NCBI RefSeq assembly: GCF_017565305.1
Contig: NZ_JAGEKP010000003.1
Location: 496,001-560,000 of the forward strand
Origin: Leifsonia sp. TF02-11
GTDB lineage: Bacteria; Actinomycetota; Actinomycetes; Actinomycetales; Microbacteriaceae
Length of the DNA: 64,000 nucleotides
Direction of reading: 5' to 3'
Shown here: positions 36,214 through 44,492 of the stretch, piece after piece
Layout of the letters: each line of letters opens with the position of its first letter
How positions within the stretch are numbered: position 1 is the stretch's first letter
The notes under the pieces: generated by a model
The model's input: only the letters and a program-made list of their open reading frames with translations
Database searches by the model: none
What the model was told of the DNA's origin: nothing
Position numbers and translations under genes: made by a program

Positions 36214-37110
36214 TCAGGGCGTGGGCATCCCGCCCGTCACGGTGAGCGTCTCGCCGATGACGTAGCTCGATTCCGGCGACGCCAGGAAGACGTAGGCGGG
36301 CGCGAGCTCGGCCGGCTGTCCCGGTCGGCCGAGCGGCGTCTGCGAGCCGAAATCGGGCAGCTTCTCGGGTGGCTGCCCCGAGCTCACCTGCAGCGGCGTC
36401 CAGATCGGGCCGGGCGCGACGGCGTTGACCCGAATTCCCTTCGGCGCGAGCTGCTGGCCGAGAGCCTTCGTGAACGTGTTGATCGCCGCCTTGGTCGTGG
36501 CGTAGTCCACCAGCAGCTCGCTGGGGAGGTACGCCTGAACCGAGGTCGTGTTGATGATGGTCGCGCCCGCCTGCAGGTGCGGCAGCGCCGCCTTGGTGAG
36601 CCAGAACATCGCGTAGACGTTGGTCTTCATCGTCGCGTCGAACTGCTCGTCGGGCAGCTCGGACAGGTCGGTGCAGAACAGCTGCTTGCCCGCGTTGTTG
36701 ACCAGGATGTCGAGGCCGCCGAACGCGTCGACGGTGCGCGCGACGACCTGGTCGCAGAACGCCCGGTCGGTCAGATCTCCGGGAATCATCAGAGCGGTCC
36801 GCTGCGCGCCGCGGATCTGCTCCGCGACGGCGTTCGCATCGACCTCCTCCTCCGGCTGGTAGACGATCGCGACGTCGGCGCCCTCCCGTGCGAACGCGAT
36901 CGCGACGGCTGCGCCGATCCCGGAGTCGCCGCCGGTGACGATCGCCCTGCGGCCGCTGAGCCGCCCGGCGCCGACGTAGCTGGACTCGCCGTGATCGGCA
37001 GGCGGGTCGAGCTCGCTGTCGCGGCCCGGCTCCGGCACCTGCGCCTCGGGCGGGTGGATGTGCGGGTAGCGGTCGACGGGATTGTCGAACTGGTACTGGC
37101 TCTCAGGCAT
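36214..37110 (-). CDS. Short-chain dehydrogenase (general-stress, YhdF/YghA-like)
   Basis: A 298-residue SDR with an N-terminal extension of 45 residues typical of stress-type members (FDNPVDRYPHIHPPEAQ). TGGDSGIGAAVA is the cofactor loop; NNAG, the catalytic serine in TTSVQAY and YATTK complete the active site. The substrate is unknown. It converges on dps. Confidence 0.9.
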   Translation of the reverse strand: MPESQYQFDNPVDRYPHIHPPEAQVPEPGRDSELDPPADHGESSYVGAGRLSGRRAIVTGGDSGIGAAVAIAFAREGADVAIVYQPEEEVDANAVAEQIRGAQRTALMIPGDLTDRAFCDQVVARTVDAFGGLDILVNNAGKQLFCTDLSELPDEQFDATMKTNVYAMFWLTKAALPHLQAGATIINTTSVQAYLPSELLVDYATTKAAINTFTKALGQQLAPKGIRVNAVAPGPIWTPLQVSSGQPPEKLPDFGSQTPLGRPGQPAELAPAYVFLASPESSYVIGETLTVTGGMPTP

Positions 37111-37143
37111 GCGCCGAAGTCCTCCTCTTTCGTGGTCGCCGGC

Positions 37144-37266
37144 TCAGCGGTCGTCCGCACCGCCGCCCGAGGCGGTGTCCGCGCCGTCGTCCGGCTGCTC
37201 TGAACTGGTGCCGGTCCCGTCCGGCAGGTCGTCGGGGTCGGGGCGGTGGCTGTCTCGTTCGGTCAT
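37144..37266 (-). CDS. Small acidic protein, 40 aa
   Basis: From the ATG at 37266, with AAGGA seven bases upstream, runs a 40-residue acidic, disordered-looking protein (HRPDPDDLPDGTGTS, then SEQPDDGADTASGGG). It lies 33 bases before the SDR on the same strand. No fold or function is recognisable; the good ribosome site and co-direction support a real gene. Confidence 0.5.
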   Translation of the reverse strand: MTERDSHRPDPDDLPDGTGTSSEQPDDGADTASGGGADDR

Positions 37267-37322
37267 GGTCCGTCCTTCTGTCGTGGTTTCGTGGTCCCGT
37301 GCGCCACTGGACGCACCGCACA

Positions 37323-37670
37323 TCAGCCCTCGTCGATCTCCTCGAGGAGCTTCTTGCTCGCCTTCGCGATGTCGTCGTGGTCGTTCTGGGCCGCGCGGCT
37401 CTCGAGCGAGATGACGGCGCAGCGGTGGACCCTGGCGAAGTCGCCGTAGGGGAAGCTGAACCGCCCCTTCGTCTCCTCGCTCGCTTCCGCGTCCTCGCCG
37501 AGATGCCAGAGCGCATACGCGTCCCAGCCGTGCTTCTCGATGAAGGTGTTCTCGTCGTCGGCGCTCGGCGCGTCCTCGCTCCAGTCGTCGCGCTCGTCGT
37601 GGACGACGGTGCCCTTCTCCACGAGAGAGCGGGCGTGCTCGAGAGCCTTCCGGTTGAGTTTGACGGTCAT
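37323..37670 (-). CDS. Conserved small acidic hypothetical protein, 115 aa
   Basis: A 115-residue soluble protein. Marker stretches such as RDDWSEDAPSADDENTFIEK, WHLGEDAEASEETKGRFSFP and YGDFARVHRCAVISLESRA look like a family I recall as widespread in actinobacteria and of unknown function. It heads the minus-strand stress group (this gene, the 40-aa protein and the SDR), in line with a role in stress survival. Confidence 0.8.
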   Translation of the reverse strand: MTVKLNRKALEHARSLVEKGTVVHDERDDWSEDAPSADDENTFIEKHGWDAYALWHLGEDAEASEETKGRFSFPYGDFARVHRCAVISLESRAAQNDHDDIAKASKKLLEEIDEG

Positions 37671-37792
37671 GTCCCTGCCTTCCTGCTCGCCCCGACGTTC
37701 CTGCTTGGTGCGGATGCAATGCCCGTCTGTGTGCGAGCGCAAGGGGTTGACCGGATTCGCAGGAGGCGCGGAGATTGGCGCGATGCCGGGCT

Positions 37793-37814
37793 CCCTACTC
37801 CGCGAAGAGTAGGG
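37793..37814. promoter_or_regulatory. Palindrome between divergent stress genes
   Basis: CCCTACTC-CGCGAA-GAGTAGGG is a perfect inverted repeat. Ten bases later a third CTACTC occurs, giving repeated half-sites of the kind bound by NarL/LuxR-type regulators. It sits in the gap between the 115-aa gene and the membrane-protein gene at 37919. Confidence 0.55.
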
Positions 37815-37918
37815 GGATCTACTCCACCCAACGCATGACAAGGCTCCAGCGCGCGAACACAATGGGCCTATGCGGCGCGACCGACCGGGAATGCGCCGCC
37901 GACCGAGAGGAGACATCG

Positions 37919-38344
37919 ATGTCCACGATCGCGAATTCCTCCGCGGACCTGGTCCCGCGTTCCAGGGAGGCCCTCAGTGCGCTCGCCGTGCAGTTCCTCC
38001 TCGGGATGGGCGCGAACCTCGTCGGGAGCCCCGAGGAGAACGAGGGGGCCGCTCGGGTCGTTGCGGGGATCCTTCTCGGCCTCCACGGGCTCGTCGGGAT
38101 CGGGCTCGTCATCGTGGCCGTGCGCGTCTGGACGACCGCGCGGCGGGCGGGGGCGGGGCAGCGCGCAGCGCTCTGGGCTTTCATCGTGATCATCGCCACG
38201 TTCCTGGTGGGGATCGGGACCATGTTCACGGGCAGCGCGTGGTTGTCCTTCGCCATGTCCGTCGGGTTCGTCGCCGCCGCGGCGCTGTACATCGCCATCG
38301 GGGCGGGTGCCCTGGTGCGGCAGCGGTCGACCGTCGCCGAATGA
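37919..38344 (+). CDS. Hypothetical membrane protein, four helices
   Basis: A 141-residue protein with four hydrophobic segments (about 17-36, 45-70, 83-103 and 108-133) and short polar ends. GAGAGGAG precedes the ATG. No motif is recognised. Its position opposite the stress genes, with a palindrome in between, suggests co-regulation. Confidence 0.7.
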   Translation: MSTIANSSADLVPRSREALSALAVQFLLGMGANLVGSPEENEGAARVVAGILLGLHGLVGIGLVIVAVRVWTTARRAGAGQRAALWAFIVIIATFLVGIGTMFTGSAWLSFAMSVGFVAAAALYIAIGAGALVRQRSTVAE

Positions 38345-38377
38345 GCTCCCGGACTGAGCTCGCGGGGTGCCGCGCCC

Positions 38378-38908
38378 TCAGCCCTCCACGTCGAGCACGA
38401 ACGTCAGCAGCTGCAGTTCGCGGCCGTCGGGAAGCACGATCACGTCCTCGCGCTCCGACCGCCTGCTGAAGCCGAGCTTGCGATAGAGCGCGTGTGCTCC
38501 CAGCATCTCGGGCCCGCTGTGCAGCACGACCGCGCGCTGCCCGCGGCGGCGCGCCTCCGCGATGGCGAACCGGGTCAGCTCGGCGCCGATGCCACGCCCG
38601 CGAGCCGAGGGGTGGGTCGCCAGGAGGCGGAAGTACAGCTCGTCCGGCGCGATGCGCCCGTCCTGGTCGTGCCCGGCGCGCAGCACCGCGATGGTGCCGA
38701 CGAGCGCCCCGGTCGCCTCGTCCTCCGCCACGAAGAAGTCGAACGCGTCGAGGAGCGCCTCCGGGTGCTGCAGCTGGCGCCGGTAGTCGTCGGAGAGATC
38801 CGTGTAATCGTTCGAATACGCCGCGTAGGTCAGCTCGCCGATCGCGGCGTACTCGCCGTCGACGGCGGGTCGGATGCGCACGGTTGCTGCCGGGACGGGG
38901 GTGCTCAT
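38378..38908 (-). CDS. GNAT-family N-acetyltransferase
   Basis: A 176-residue single-domain protein. The acetyl-CoA loop lies at HPSARGRGIGAEL near 113, followed by AIAEARRRGQRAVVLHSG and the terminal strand ALYRKLGFSRRSE. The substrate is unknown. It converges on the preceding membrane-protein gene and diverges from dcd. Confidence 0.88.
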   Translation of the reverse strand: MSTPVPAATVRIRPAVDGEYAAIGELTYAAYSNDYTDLSDDYRRQLQHPEALLDAFDFFVAEDEATGALVGTIAVLRAGHDQDGRIAPDELYFRLLATHPSARGRGIGAELTRFAIAEARRRGQRAVVLHSGPEMLGAHALYRKLGFSRRSEREDVIVLPDGRELQLLTFVLDVEG

Positions 38909-38985
38909 CGCACCAGGCTACGTCACGCCTCCGACGGTTACGGCCGTGCGGCCGCCCGCGGCATCCCACCCGATAGGCTGGGCGC

Positions 38986-39591
38986 GTGCTTCTCTCCGAT
39001 CGTGATATCAAGGCCGAACTGGGTGCCGGGCGGATCGCGCTGGAGCCGTACGAGCCGGCGATGGTGCAGCCGTCGAGCATCGACGTGCGGCTCGACCGCT
39101 TCTTCCGCCTGTTCGACAACCACAAGTACCCCTTCATCGATCCGTCGGAGGATCAGCCGGAGCTCACTCGGTTCGTCGAGGTGGACCCGGACCAGCCGTT
39201 CATCCTGCACCCGGGGGAGTTCGTCCTGGGGTCGACGTTCGAGCTGGTCAGCCTCCCCGACGACGTCGCCGCCCGGCTCGAGGGCAAGAGCTCGCTGGGC
39301 AGGCTGGGGCTGCTCACGCACTCCACGGCCGGCTTCATCGACCCCGGATTCTCCGGTCATGTCACGCTCGAGCTGAGCAATGTCGCGACGCTGCCGATCA
39401 AGCTGTGGCCGGGCATGAAGATCGGGCAGATGTGCTTCTTCCGGCTGACCTCGCCGGCCGAGCGCCCGTACGGGTCGGCAGAGTACAGCTCGCGCTACCA
39501 GGGCCAACGGGGCCCGACGGCATCGCGTTCGTACCTCAACTTCCACCGCACCGACGTCTCCGCGAACGACGCCGGGCGACCGTCCAGCTGA
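38986..39591 (+). CDS. dcd: dCTP deaminase
   Basis: A 201-residue trimeric nucleotide enzyme converting dCTP to dUTP, in some actinobacteria with dUTP pyrophosphatase activity. Signatures are [22 protein letters not shown] with the catalytic arginine and serine, [17 protein letters not shown] and GMKIGQMCF. The start is GTG at 38986. Essential housekeeping gene. Confidence 0.95.
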   Translation: MLLSDRDIKAELGAGRIALEPYEPAMVQPSSIDVRLDRFFRLFDNHKYPFIDPSEDQPELTRFVEVDPDQPFILHPGEFVLGSTFELVSLPDDVAARLEGKSSLGRLGLLTHSTAGFIDPGFSGHVTLELSNVATLPIKLWPGMKIGQMCFFRLTSPAERPYGSAEYSSRYQGQRGPTASRSYLNFHRTDVSANDAGRPSS

Positions 39592-39613
39592 TCCCGAGAG
39601 CCGAGGGCTGCCC

Positions 39614-40141
39614 ATGAGCGAGTCGACCGATTCCCTTTTCGCGCGTGCCCTGATCTCCGCCGGACCGACCCCGGAGCGGCCGCAGCGCATGGAGCTCTTC
39701 GGGCGGCTGGTCGGCAGCTGGCGCACCGACGTGCGCTTCCTCGACGAGACGACGGGGGAGTGGCGGGAGTCCGTCGCGGAGTGGGTCTTCGCCTACACGC
39801 TCGGCGGTCGCGCGGTGCAGGACGTGCTCATCGCGCGCGACGCCGACGACCCGAGCATCCTCGACGGGCGCGGCTCGACGGTCCGCGTCTACGACCCGAC
39901 CCTCGGAGCGTGGCGGGTCAGCTGGTTCGGAGCGGCGGCGGGCGACTTCTGCACGCTCGTCGCGACACCGCACCGCCGTGACGGAATCCGCCAGGACGGC
40001 ACGCAGACCGACGGCCGTCCGATCCGGTGGAACTTCTCCAACATCACCGACGACGCGTTCGACTGGGACGGCTGGGTCTCGAACGACGAGGGCCGCACCT
40101 GGTGGCTCGAACAGCACATCCACGCCACCCGCACCGGCTGA
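39614..40141 (+). CDS. Hypothetical protein, DUF1579-like
   Basis: A 175-residue protein of likely beta-barrel, calycin-like fold: LVGSWRTDVRF, WVFAYTLGGRAVQDV, VRVYDPTLGAWRVSWFG and a C-terminal WWLEQHIHATR. The pattern resembles DUF1579-type small-molecule-binding proteins. It lies 22 bases after dcd and may be cotranscribed. Function unknown. Confidence 0.7.
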   Translation: MSESTDSLFARALISAGPTPERPQRMELFGRLVGSWRTDVRFLDETTGEWRESVAEWVFAYTLGGRAVQDVLIARDADDPSILDGRGSTVRVYDPTLGAWRVSWFGAAAGDFCTLVATPHRRDGIRQDGTQTDGRPIRWNFSNITDDAFDWDGWVSNDEGRTWWLEQHIHATRTG

Positions 40142-40246
40142 CGCTCCTCTCCCTCGGCGTGGTTTACCGGTGCGGGTGCGCAACTGCTACCCGGGTTAGC
40201 TGCTTCGGGTGCGAATGGATTCGGCTCGCGGCATACGTCGGCGGAG

Positions 40247-40260
40247 TTATCCACAGTGGA
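40247..40260. other. Single DnaA-box-like sequence with short palindrome
   Basis: TTATCCACA (40247-40255) matches the DnaA box consensus and overlaps the palindrome TCCAC-A-GTGGA (40250-40260). It lies in a 148-base convergent gap with no gene. A lone box far from any replication gene is weak evidence for function. Confidence 0.3.
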
Positions 40261-40289
40261 TTACACAGGTGGAAAATAATGAGCGCGAC

Positions 40290-40841
40290 TCACAGCTGGC
40301 CTGAAGCTTCGGCTGCATCATCCGCGTAGAGGGCGGGGAGCTGCAGGGTCAGCCAGGGGCTGAACGCCCACGGCGTCGCGTCCACGGCCGCCAGCAGCAC
40401 CCGCGGATCCACCCACTCCCACTCGGCGACCTCGGCGGCGACCGGATGGAGCGCACCGGCGATCGTCGCGGTGTAGACCGGGCAGACCTCGTACTCGACG
40501 ATGCCGGCGGCGTCGGTCGCTCGGTACCGGAAATCGGGGAGGGCGACGACGAGGTTCTCGACGGTCGTTCCGAGCTCGTCGGCCGCGCGCCGGGCGATCG
40601 CGTCCTCCATGGTCTCGCCGGGAGCCGGGTGCCCGCAGAACGAGTTCGTCCAGACCCCTGGCCAGGTCGCCTTGGCGAGCGCGCGTCTCGTCACCAGGAT
40701 CCGGCCCTCGCCGTCGAAGAGGTGGCACGAGAACGCCAGATGGAGCGGCGTGTGCGCGGTGTGCACGGTCGCCTTGTCCGCGGTCCCCACCGGGGTGCCG
40801 TCGTCGGCGAGCAGCACGACCTCTTCGCGGGGTGGCGTCAT
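40290..40841 (-). CDS. idi: Isopentenyl-diphosphate delta-isomerase, type I
   Basis: This 183-residue Nudix-fold enzyme interconverts IPP and DMAPP for isoprenoid synthesis. The catalytic cysteine is in WTNSFCGHP near 69, the Nudix glutamates are in GETMEDAIARRAADELG, and the second catalytic acid is in EYEVCPVY. Other isoprenoid genes are not present here. The minus-strand stop lies in the gap with the DnaA-like box. Confidence 0.93.
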   Translation of the reverse strand: MTPPREEVVLLADDGTPVGTADKATVHTAHTPLHLAFSCHLFDGEGRILVTRRALAKATWPGVWTNSFCGHPAPGETMEDAIARRAADELGTTVENLVVALPDFRYRATDAAGIVEYEVCPVYTATIAGALHPVAAEVAEWEWVDPRVLLAAVDATPWAFSPWLTLQLPALYADDAAEASGQL

Positions 40842-40890
40842 GCGTCCATCCTAGGCTCGGCCGCACGGGCGGGGCGGGAGACCGGGGAAC

Positions 40891-40919
40891 CGGGGCGGCG
40901 CCGGTGCGGAGCCGCCCCG
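40891..40919 (-). terminator. Hairpin after the His-rich regulator gene
   Basis: CGGGGCGGC (40891-40899) pairs with GCCGCCCCG (40911-40919) across an 11-base loop, five bases after the minus-strand stop at 40925. Confidence 0.65.
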
Positions 40920-40924
40920 AGCGA

Positions 40925-42055
40925 TCAGTCGGTGGCCGGGTCGTCGCTCCGGGTCTCGGCGTCGGAGGCTTCGCCACCGGCCGTCTCGCTATCGGCCGTC
41001 TCGCCATCGGTGTCTTCCGCGGCGGGCGGTGTCCAGCCGAGGTTGCGTGCCATCGCCTCCAGTGTCGCCAGGGTGGTCGCCAGGTCTGCCGGGTCGATGC
41101 CGGCGGAGACGGAGGCGCGGAGGGCGCTGATCCGCTCGAAGGCCGCATCGTGGGCGGCGCGTCCCTCGTCGGTCAGCGTCGCCGTGTCGCCGTCGAACCA
41201 AACCCAACCGCGCTCGACGAAGTCGGAGAGCACGCGGTCGACGCCGGCGCGGACGTGGTCGCCGCAGCCGCCGCGGCGCGCGAACGGCGGGCGTCCGTAG
41301 CCGTGGCTCCACGCGAGGCCGTCGCCGTATCCGCGCGCCGGGCCGAACGGGCCGTGCCCGAACCGGCCGAATCCGCCGGGCCCGAATCCGCCGGGCCCGA
41401 ATCCGCCGGGTGCGAAGCGCCCGGGGCCGAACGGCGTCGCGCGGTCGAACCCGCGGACGAAGCCGCGCTCGAAGCCGCGCTCGAACGCCTGCTGCGAGCC
41501 GTGCCCGCCGGAGTGCGGGCCGTGGTCGTGGTGGTCGTGGTGGTCGTCGTGCCCGCGCTCGGCTCCGTGCTCATGGCCGTGGTGGTCATGCTGCTCGTGC
41601 TCGTGGTGATGCTCGTGCTCGTGCTCGTGCTCATGCGGGTCGGAATGCGGGTGCTCTCTGTCGTGCTCCATCCAGGCGCGGTACATCTCCTGGCGGCGCT
41701 CCCATTCGCGGCGCATCCAGTCCGGACGTCCGCGCCACTCACGGCGCCCCGACGCGGAGTCGGAGGCGGCGCCGTGGCTCGTGCCGCGCTCCGCCCCGTG
41801 GCGGTCGCCGCCGGGCGCGCGCCGTTCGTCGTGGTCGGGTCGGCCCGCGTGGCCGCGGCGGCCGTGTCGGGGCAGGGCGGCGGCGAGTTCCTCCGCCGTG
41901 GCGGGGCCGTCGGCGAGGGTGTGCAGGATGCGCCACCCGCGGCGGCCGAGGTCGAGATCGTGGAGTTCGTCGCGCATGCGGTCGCGGAGGCGACCGTTCA
42001 GCTCGCCGAACCAATAGCCCGGCGGCGTCGTGTTCGAGTCGTCGATGTTCGTCAT
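40925..42055 (-). CDS. MarR/PadR-like winged-helix protein split by a His-rich and Gly-rich insert
   Basis: A 376-residue regulator-like protein. Residues 12-62 contain the dimer helix and first HTH helix (GWRILHTLADGPATAEELA). Residues 266-306 contain the recognition-helix-like HVRAGVDRVLSDFVERGW and a wing ending TDEGRAAHDAA. Between them lie about 200 residues: a basic stretch, a His/Asp/Glu block (about 131-183, rich in HEH and HDHH), FERGF repeats (191-206) and GPGGF repeats (218-240). The insert sits inside the DNA-binding fold. Metal binding (Ni, Zn, Co, Cu) is inferred from histidine density. Divergent from another His-rich MarR gene 54 bases away. Confidence 0.8.
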   Translation of the reverse strand: MTNIDDSNTTPPGYWFGELNGRLRDRMRDELHDLDLGRRGWRILHTLADGPATAEELAAALPRHGRRGHAGRPDHDERRAPGGDRHGAERGTSHGAASDSASGRREWRGRPDWMRREWERRQEMYRAWMEHDREHPHSDPHEHEHEHEHHHEHEQHDHHGHEHGAERGHDDHHDHHDHGPHSGGHGSQQAFERGFERGFVRGFDRATPFGPGRFAPGGFGPGGFGPGGFGRFGHGPFGPARGYGDGLAWSHGYGRPPFARRGGCGDHVRAGVDRVLSDFVERGWVWFDGDTATLTDEGRAAHDAAFERISALRASVSAGIDPADLATTLATLEAMARNLGWTPPAAEDTDGETADSETAGGEASDAETRSDDPATD

Positions 42056-42075
42056 CGGAGACTCCCTTCTTTTCT

Positions 42076-42107
42076 ATGTACTGTTACAAGTAAATGTATA
42101 GTTACAT
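42076..42107. promoter_or_regulatory. Operator-like region between the two His-rich regulators
   Basis: The 54-base gap is strikingly AT-rich for this genome. It holds ATGTA (42076-42080) mirrored by TACAT (42103-42107), an inner TACA-N6-TGTA (42085-42098) and two direct GTTAC words 18 bases apart (42083-42087, less one base at its left, and 42101-42105). This fits operators for one or both regulators and overlapping promoters. Confidence 0.5.
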
Positions 42108-42109
42108 GC

Positions 42110-42970
42110 ATGGGTGAGGATCGTCAAGAGCAGAGCGGTTCGCCGCAAGCGGACATCGTGGCGCTGATCGAGCGCTCGCTGGTCGCCGTGCGCCGCGACC
42201 AGTCGCGGCGCAGGCCACAAGGCCCGTGGGCGGGCCAGGGTCCGTGGGGAGGACAGGGCCCCTGGGCACAGGGAGGCGCTCCCAGGCATCACGGCGACCA
42301 CACCCATGGCGATCACGCGCATGGCGACCACACCTACGGCGATCACGCGCACGGCGATAACGCCCACGGCGAGGGCACCCACGGCAATGGTGCCCACGGC
42401 GAGGGCACCCACGGCAATGGTGCCCACGGCGAGCCCGCACACGGCAACGGTGGCCACGGCGAGCCCGCCCACGGCGAGCCGACTCACGCCAGGCCCGCCC
42501 ACGGCGACGACGCCCACGAAACCCCCCACGGCTGGGGACCTCGCGGCCCGTGGGGCGGCTTCCCCGGCCCCTTCGGCGACTCGGCTCGCCCGGGACCGGG
42601 CCGTCGCGGGCGCGACGGGTCCCTCGGCCGCATCGCGCGCTTCCGCATGCTTGAGGCTTTGGCCGCCGCCGAGACGGAGGAGCGTCAGCTCTCCGTGAGC
42701 TCGCTCGCGGCTGCCATCGGCGTCGATCAGCCCCGCGCCAGCCGCCTCGTGCAGGAGGGTGTCGAGCGCGGCCTCGTGCGCCGCGTCCCCGACCCCTCTG
42801 ACGCCCGGCGTGCGCTGCTCCAGCTCACAGCCGCCGGCCGTTCCCAGCTCGGAGAGGTGCAGAACCATCGCCGGTCGGCCGTCGAAGCCGCGCTGGCCTC
42901 CTTCACGCCGGAGGAGGCGCGCACCTTCGCCGAGCTCTTCGACCGGTTCGTGCGCGCGTGGCCGCGCTGA
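42110..42970 (+). CDS. MarR-family regulator with N-terminal His-rich pentapeptide repeats
   Basis: A 286-residue protein from the ATG at 42110. Residues 36-55 carry GPWxGQ repeats. Residues 61-140 are about sixteen tandem pentapeptides of the form HGxxA/T. Residues 140-180 are Gly/Pro-rich. A complete MarR winged helix occupies 185-265 (LSVSSLAAAIGVDQPRASRL, then RRVPDPSDARRALLQLT). The His repeats probably bind metal ions; sensing is inference. It is divergent from the other His-rich regulator and may share its operator. Confidence 0.85.
   Translation: MGEDRQEQSGSPQADIVALIERSLVAVRRDQSRRRPQGPWAGQGPWGGQGPWAQGGAPRHHGDHTHGDHAHGDHTYGDHAHGDNAHGEGTHGNGAHGEGTHGNGAHGEPAHGNGGHGEPAHGEPTHARPAHGDDAHETPHGWGPRGPWGGFPGPFGDSARPGPGRRGRDGSLGRIARFRMLEALAAAETEERQLSVSSLAAAIGVDQPRASRLVQEGVERGLVRRVPDPSDARRALLQLTAAGRSQLGEVQNHRRSAVEAALASFTPEEARTFAELFDRFVRAWPR
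42290..42529 (+). repeat. 15-bp tandem repeat coding for HGxxA/T pentapeptides
   Basis: Sixteen in-frame 15-bp units encode the pentapeptide run at residues 61-140 of the MarR protein. Units drift from GDH-rich (first five) to GEG/GNG/GEP-rich (later ones), suggesting repeated duplication with divergence. Copy number may vary between strains. Confidence 0.85.
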
Positions 42971-42985
42971 CCTCCCGCGAGGAAC

Positions 42986-44443
42986 CTAGTTCGCCCGCGT
43001 CTCCCGCGGCGCCTGCACCGGAAGCAGGAGCAGCAGGCCGACCAGCAGCACCAGCACGATCCCGAGGATGCCCCAGTACTGCGCTCCGCCGACGGCGACG
43101 AACGCGGCGAACAGCAGCGGGGCGACGAACGACACCGCGCGGCCGCAGGTCGCGTAGAGGCCGAAGACCTCGCCTTCCCGCCCGGCCGGAGTGACCCGGG
43201 CGAGGAAGGTGCGGCTCGCCGACTGGGCGGGGCCGACGAACAGGCACAGGAGGAGGCCGAACACCCAGAAGATGATGGCGCCGGAGTCGTGCAGGAAGAA
43301 CACCGCGAGGCCGGCGATGACGAGCCCGACCAGCGCGGTGACGATCACCGGCTTGGCGCCGAACCGGTCGTCGAACCGTCCCGACAGGATCGTGCTGATG
43401 CCGGCGACCACGTTCGCCGCGATCGCGAAGTAGATCACGCTCTCCTGCGAGAAGCCGAACGTCCCCTTGGCGAGGATCCCGCCGAACGTGAACACGCCGA
43501 CCAGGCCGTCGCGGAACAGCGCTGACGCGATGAGGAACAGGACGGTGTTGCGGCTGTCCCGCCACAGCGCCGCGATGTCGCGGAACAACAGTCGGTAGGA
43601 CGCGATGAACCCCACGCGCGGGAGTCGCCGGTTCGCCTGCGCCTCGGGGACGCGCACGAGCACCGGGACCGACAGGGCGAGCATCCAGACCGCCGCGACG
43701 ACGGCCACGAGTCGATAGTTGAGACCCTGCTCCGTCGTCACGCGCAGCAGACCCCCGGTGCCGTCGCCGTTCAGCTTGGCGAGCAGGAACAGCACGACGA
43801 CCAGCAGCAGGATGCCGCCGAAGTACCCGCTGGCCCAGCCGAGTCCACTGACGCGGCCCACGGTCTTGGGGGTGGAGACCTGCACGAGCATGGCGTTGTA
43901 GTTCACGGTCGCGATCTCGTAGAAGACCGTCCCGACGCCCACGAGCGCGACGCCGAAGAGGAAGAACGACGGCTCGCCGACGACGAAGAACATCAGCGCG
44001 GTGACGAGTACGACGACGCCGGTGTTGATCCCCAGCCAGAGCTTGCGGCGTCCCGACCCGTCGGTGCGCCGGCCGAGCACGGGCGCGAGCACGGCCACGA
44101 CGATGCCGGCGATCCCGACGCCCCACGCGACGCCGCTGGAGAGTTCTGCGACGGCGCCTGCGACGGCGTGGTGCGCCGGCCCTGACGTGTCCTTCTCGGC
44201 GTTCTGGGCGGCGAGGAGCGCGGGCGAGATGAAGTACTCGCTGGTCAGGTAGACGGTGAAGACGAACGTCGTGATGACGGCGTTGAATGCGGCACCGCCG
44301 GCATCCCACAGCGCCCACGACGCCACCCAGCTGCGCGGGATGCGGCGGTCGGTCGCGCTGTCGGCGAAGATCGGACCCGCCGCCGTCGCGAGGGCGTCGC
44401 CGTCGCCGCCCGATCCGGCGTCGGCCGGTCTGTCGCTGGTCAT
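42986..44443 (-). CDS. MFS transporter, UMF1/Atg22-like
   Basis: A 485-residue protein with about twelve helices. The N-terminal region (SWALWDAGGAAFNAVITTFV then FTVYLTSEYF) and the long polar loop with AAQNAEKDTSG are typical of UMF1/Atg22-like permeases. The substrate is unknown; amino acids are exported by some relatives. It converges on the MarR gene, ending 16 bases from it. Confidence 0.85.
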   Translation of the reverse strand: MTSDRPADAGSGGDGDALATAAGPIFADSATDRRIPRSWVASWALWDAGGAAFNAVITTFVFTVYLTSEYFISPALLAAQNAEKDTSGPAHHAVAGAVAELSSGVAWGVGIAGIVVAVLAPVLGRRTDGSGRRKLWLGINTGVVVLVTALMFFVVGEPSFFLFGVALVGVGTVFYEIATVNYNAMLVQVSTPKTVGRVSGLGWASGYFGGILLLVVVLFLLAKLNGDGTGGLLRVTTEQGLNYRLVAVVAAVWMLALSVPVLVRVPEAQANRRLPRVGFIASYRLLFRDIAALWRDSRNTVLFLIASALFRDGLVGVFTFGGILAKGTFGFSQESVIYFAIAANVVAGISTILSGRFDDRFGAKPVIVTALVGLVIAGLAVFFLHDSGAIIFWVFGLLLCLFVGPAQSASRTFLARVTPAGREGEVFGLYATCGRAVSFVAPLLFAAFVAVGGAQYWGILGIVLVLLVGLLLLLPVQAPRETRAN

Positions 44444-44492
44444 GGGGACAGCGTAGGGCGTGGCGGGGAACTCACGGTGAACGCCCGACGCG

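Noticed and set aside
36577-37203. 208-codon plus frame opposite the SDR
   Set aside because: Antisense to an SDR with intact cofactor and active-site motifs.
41410-42093. Plus-strand open frame opposite the His-rich regulator
   Set aside because: Arg/Ala/Gly-only composition is the complement of the repetitive His/Gly coding; no ribosome site.
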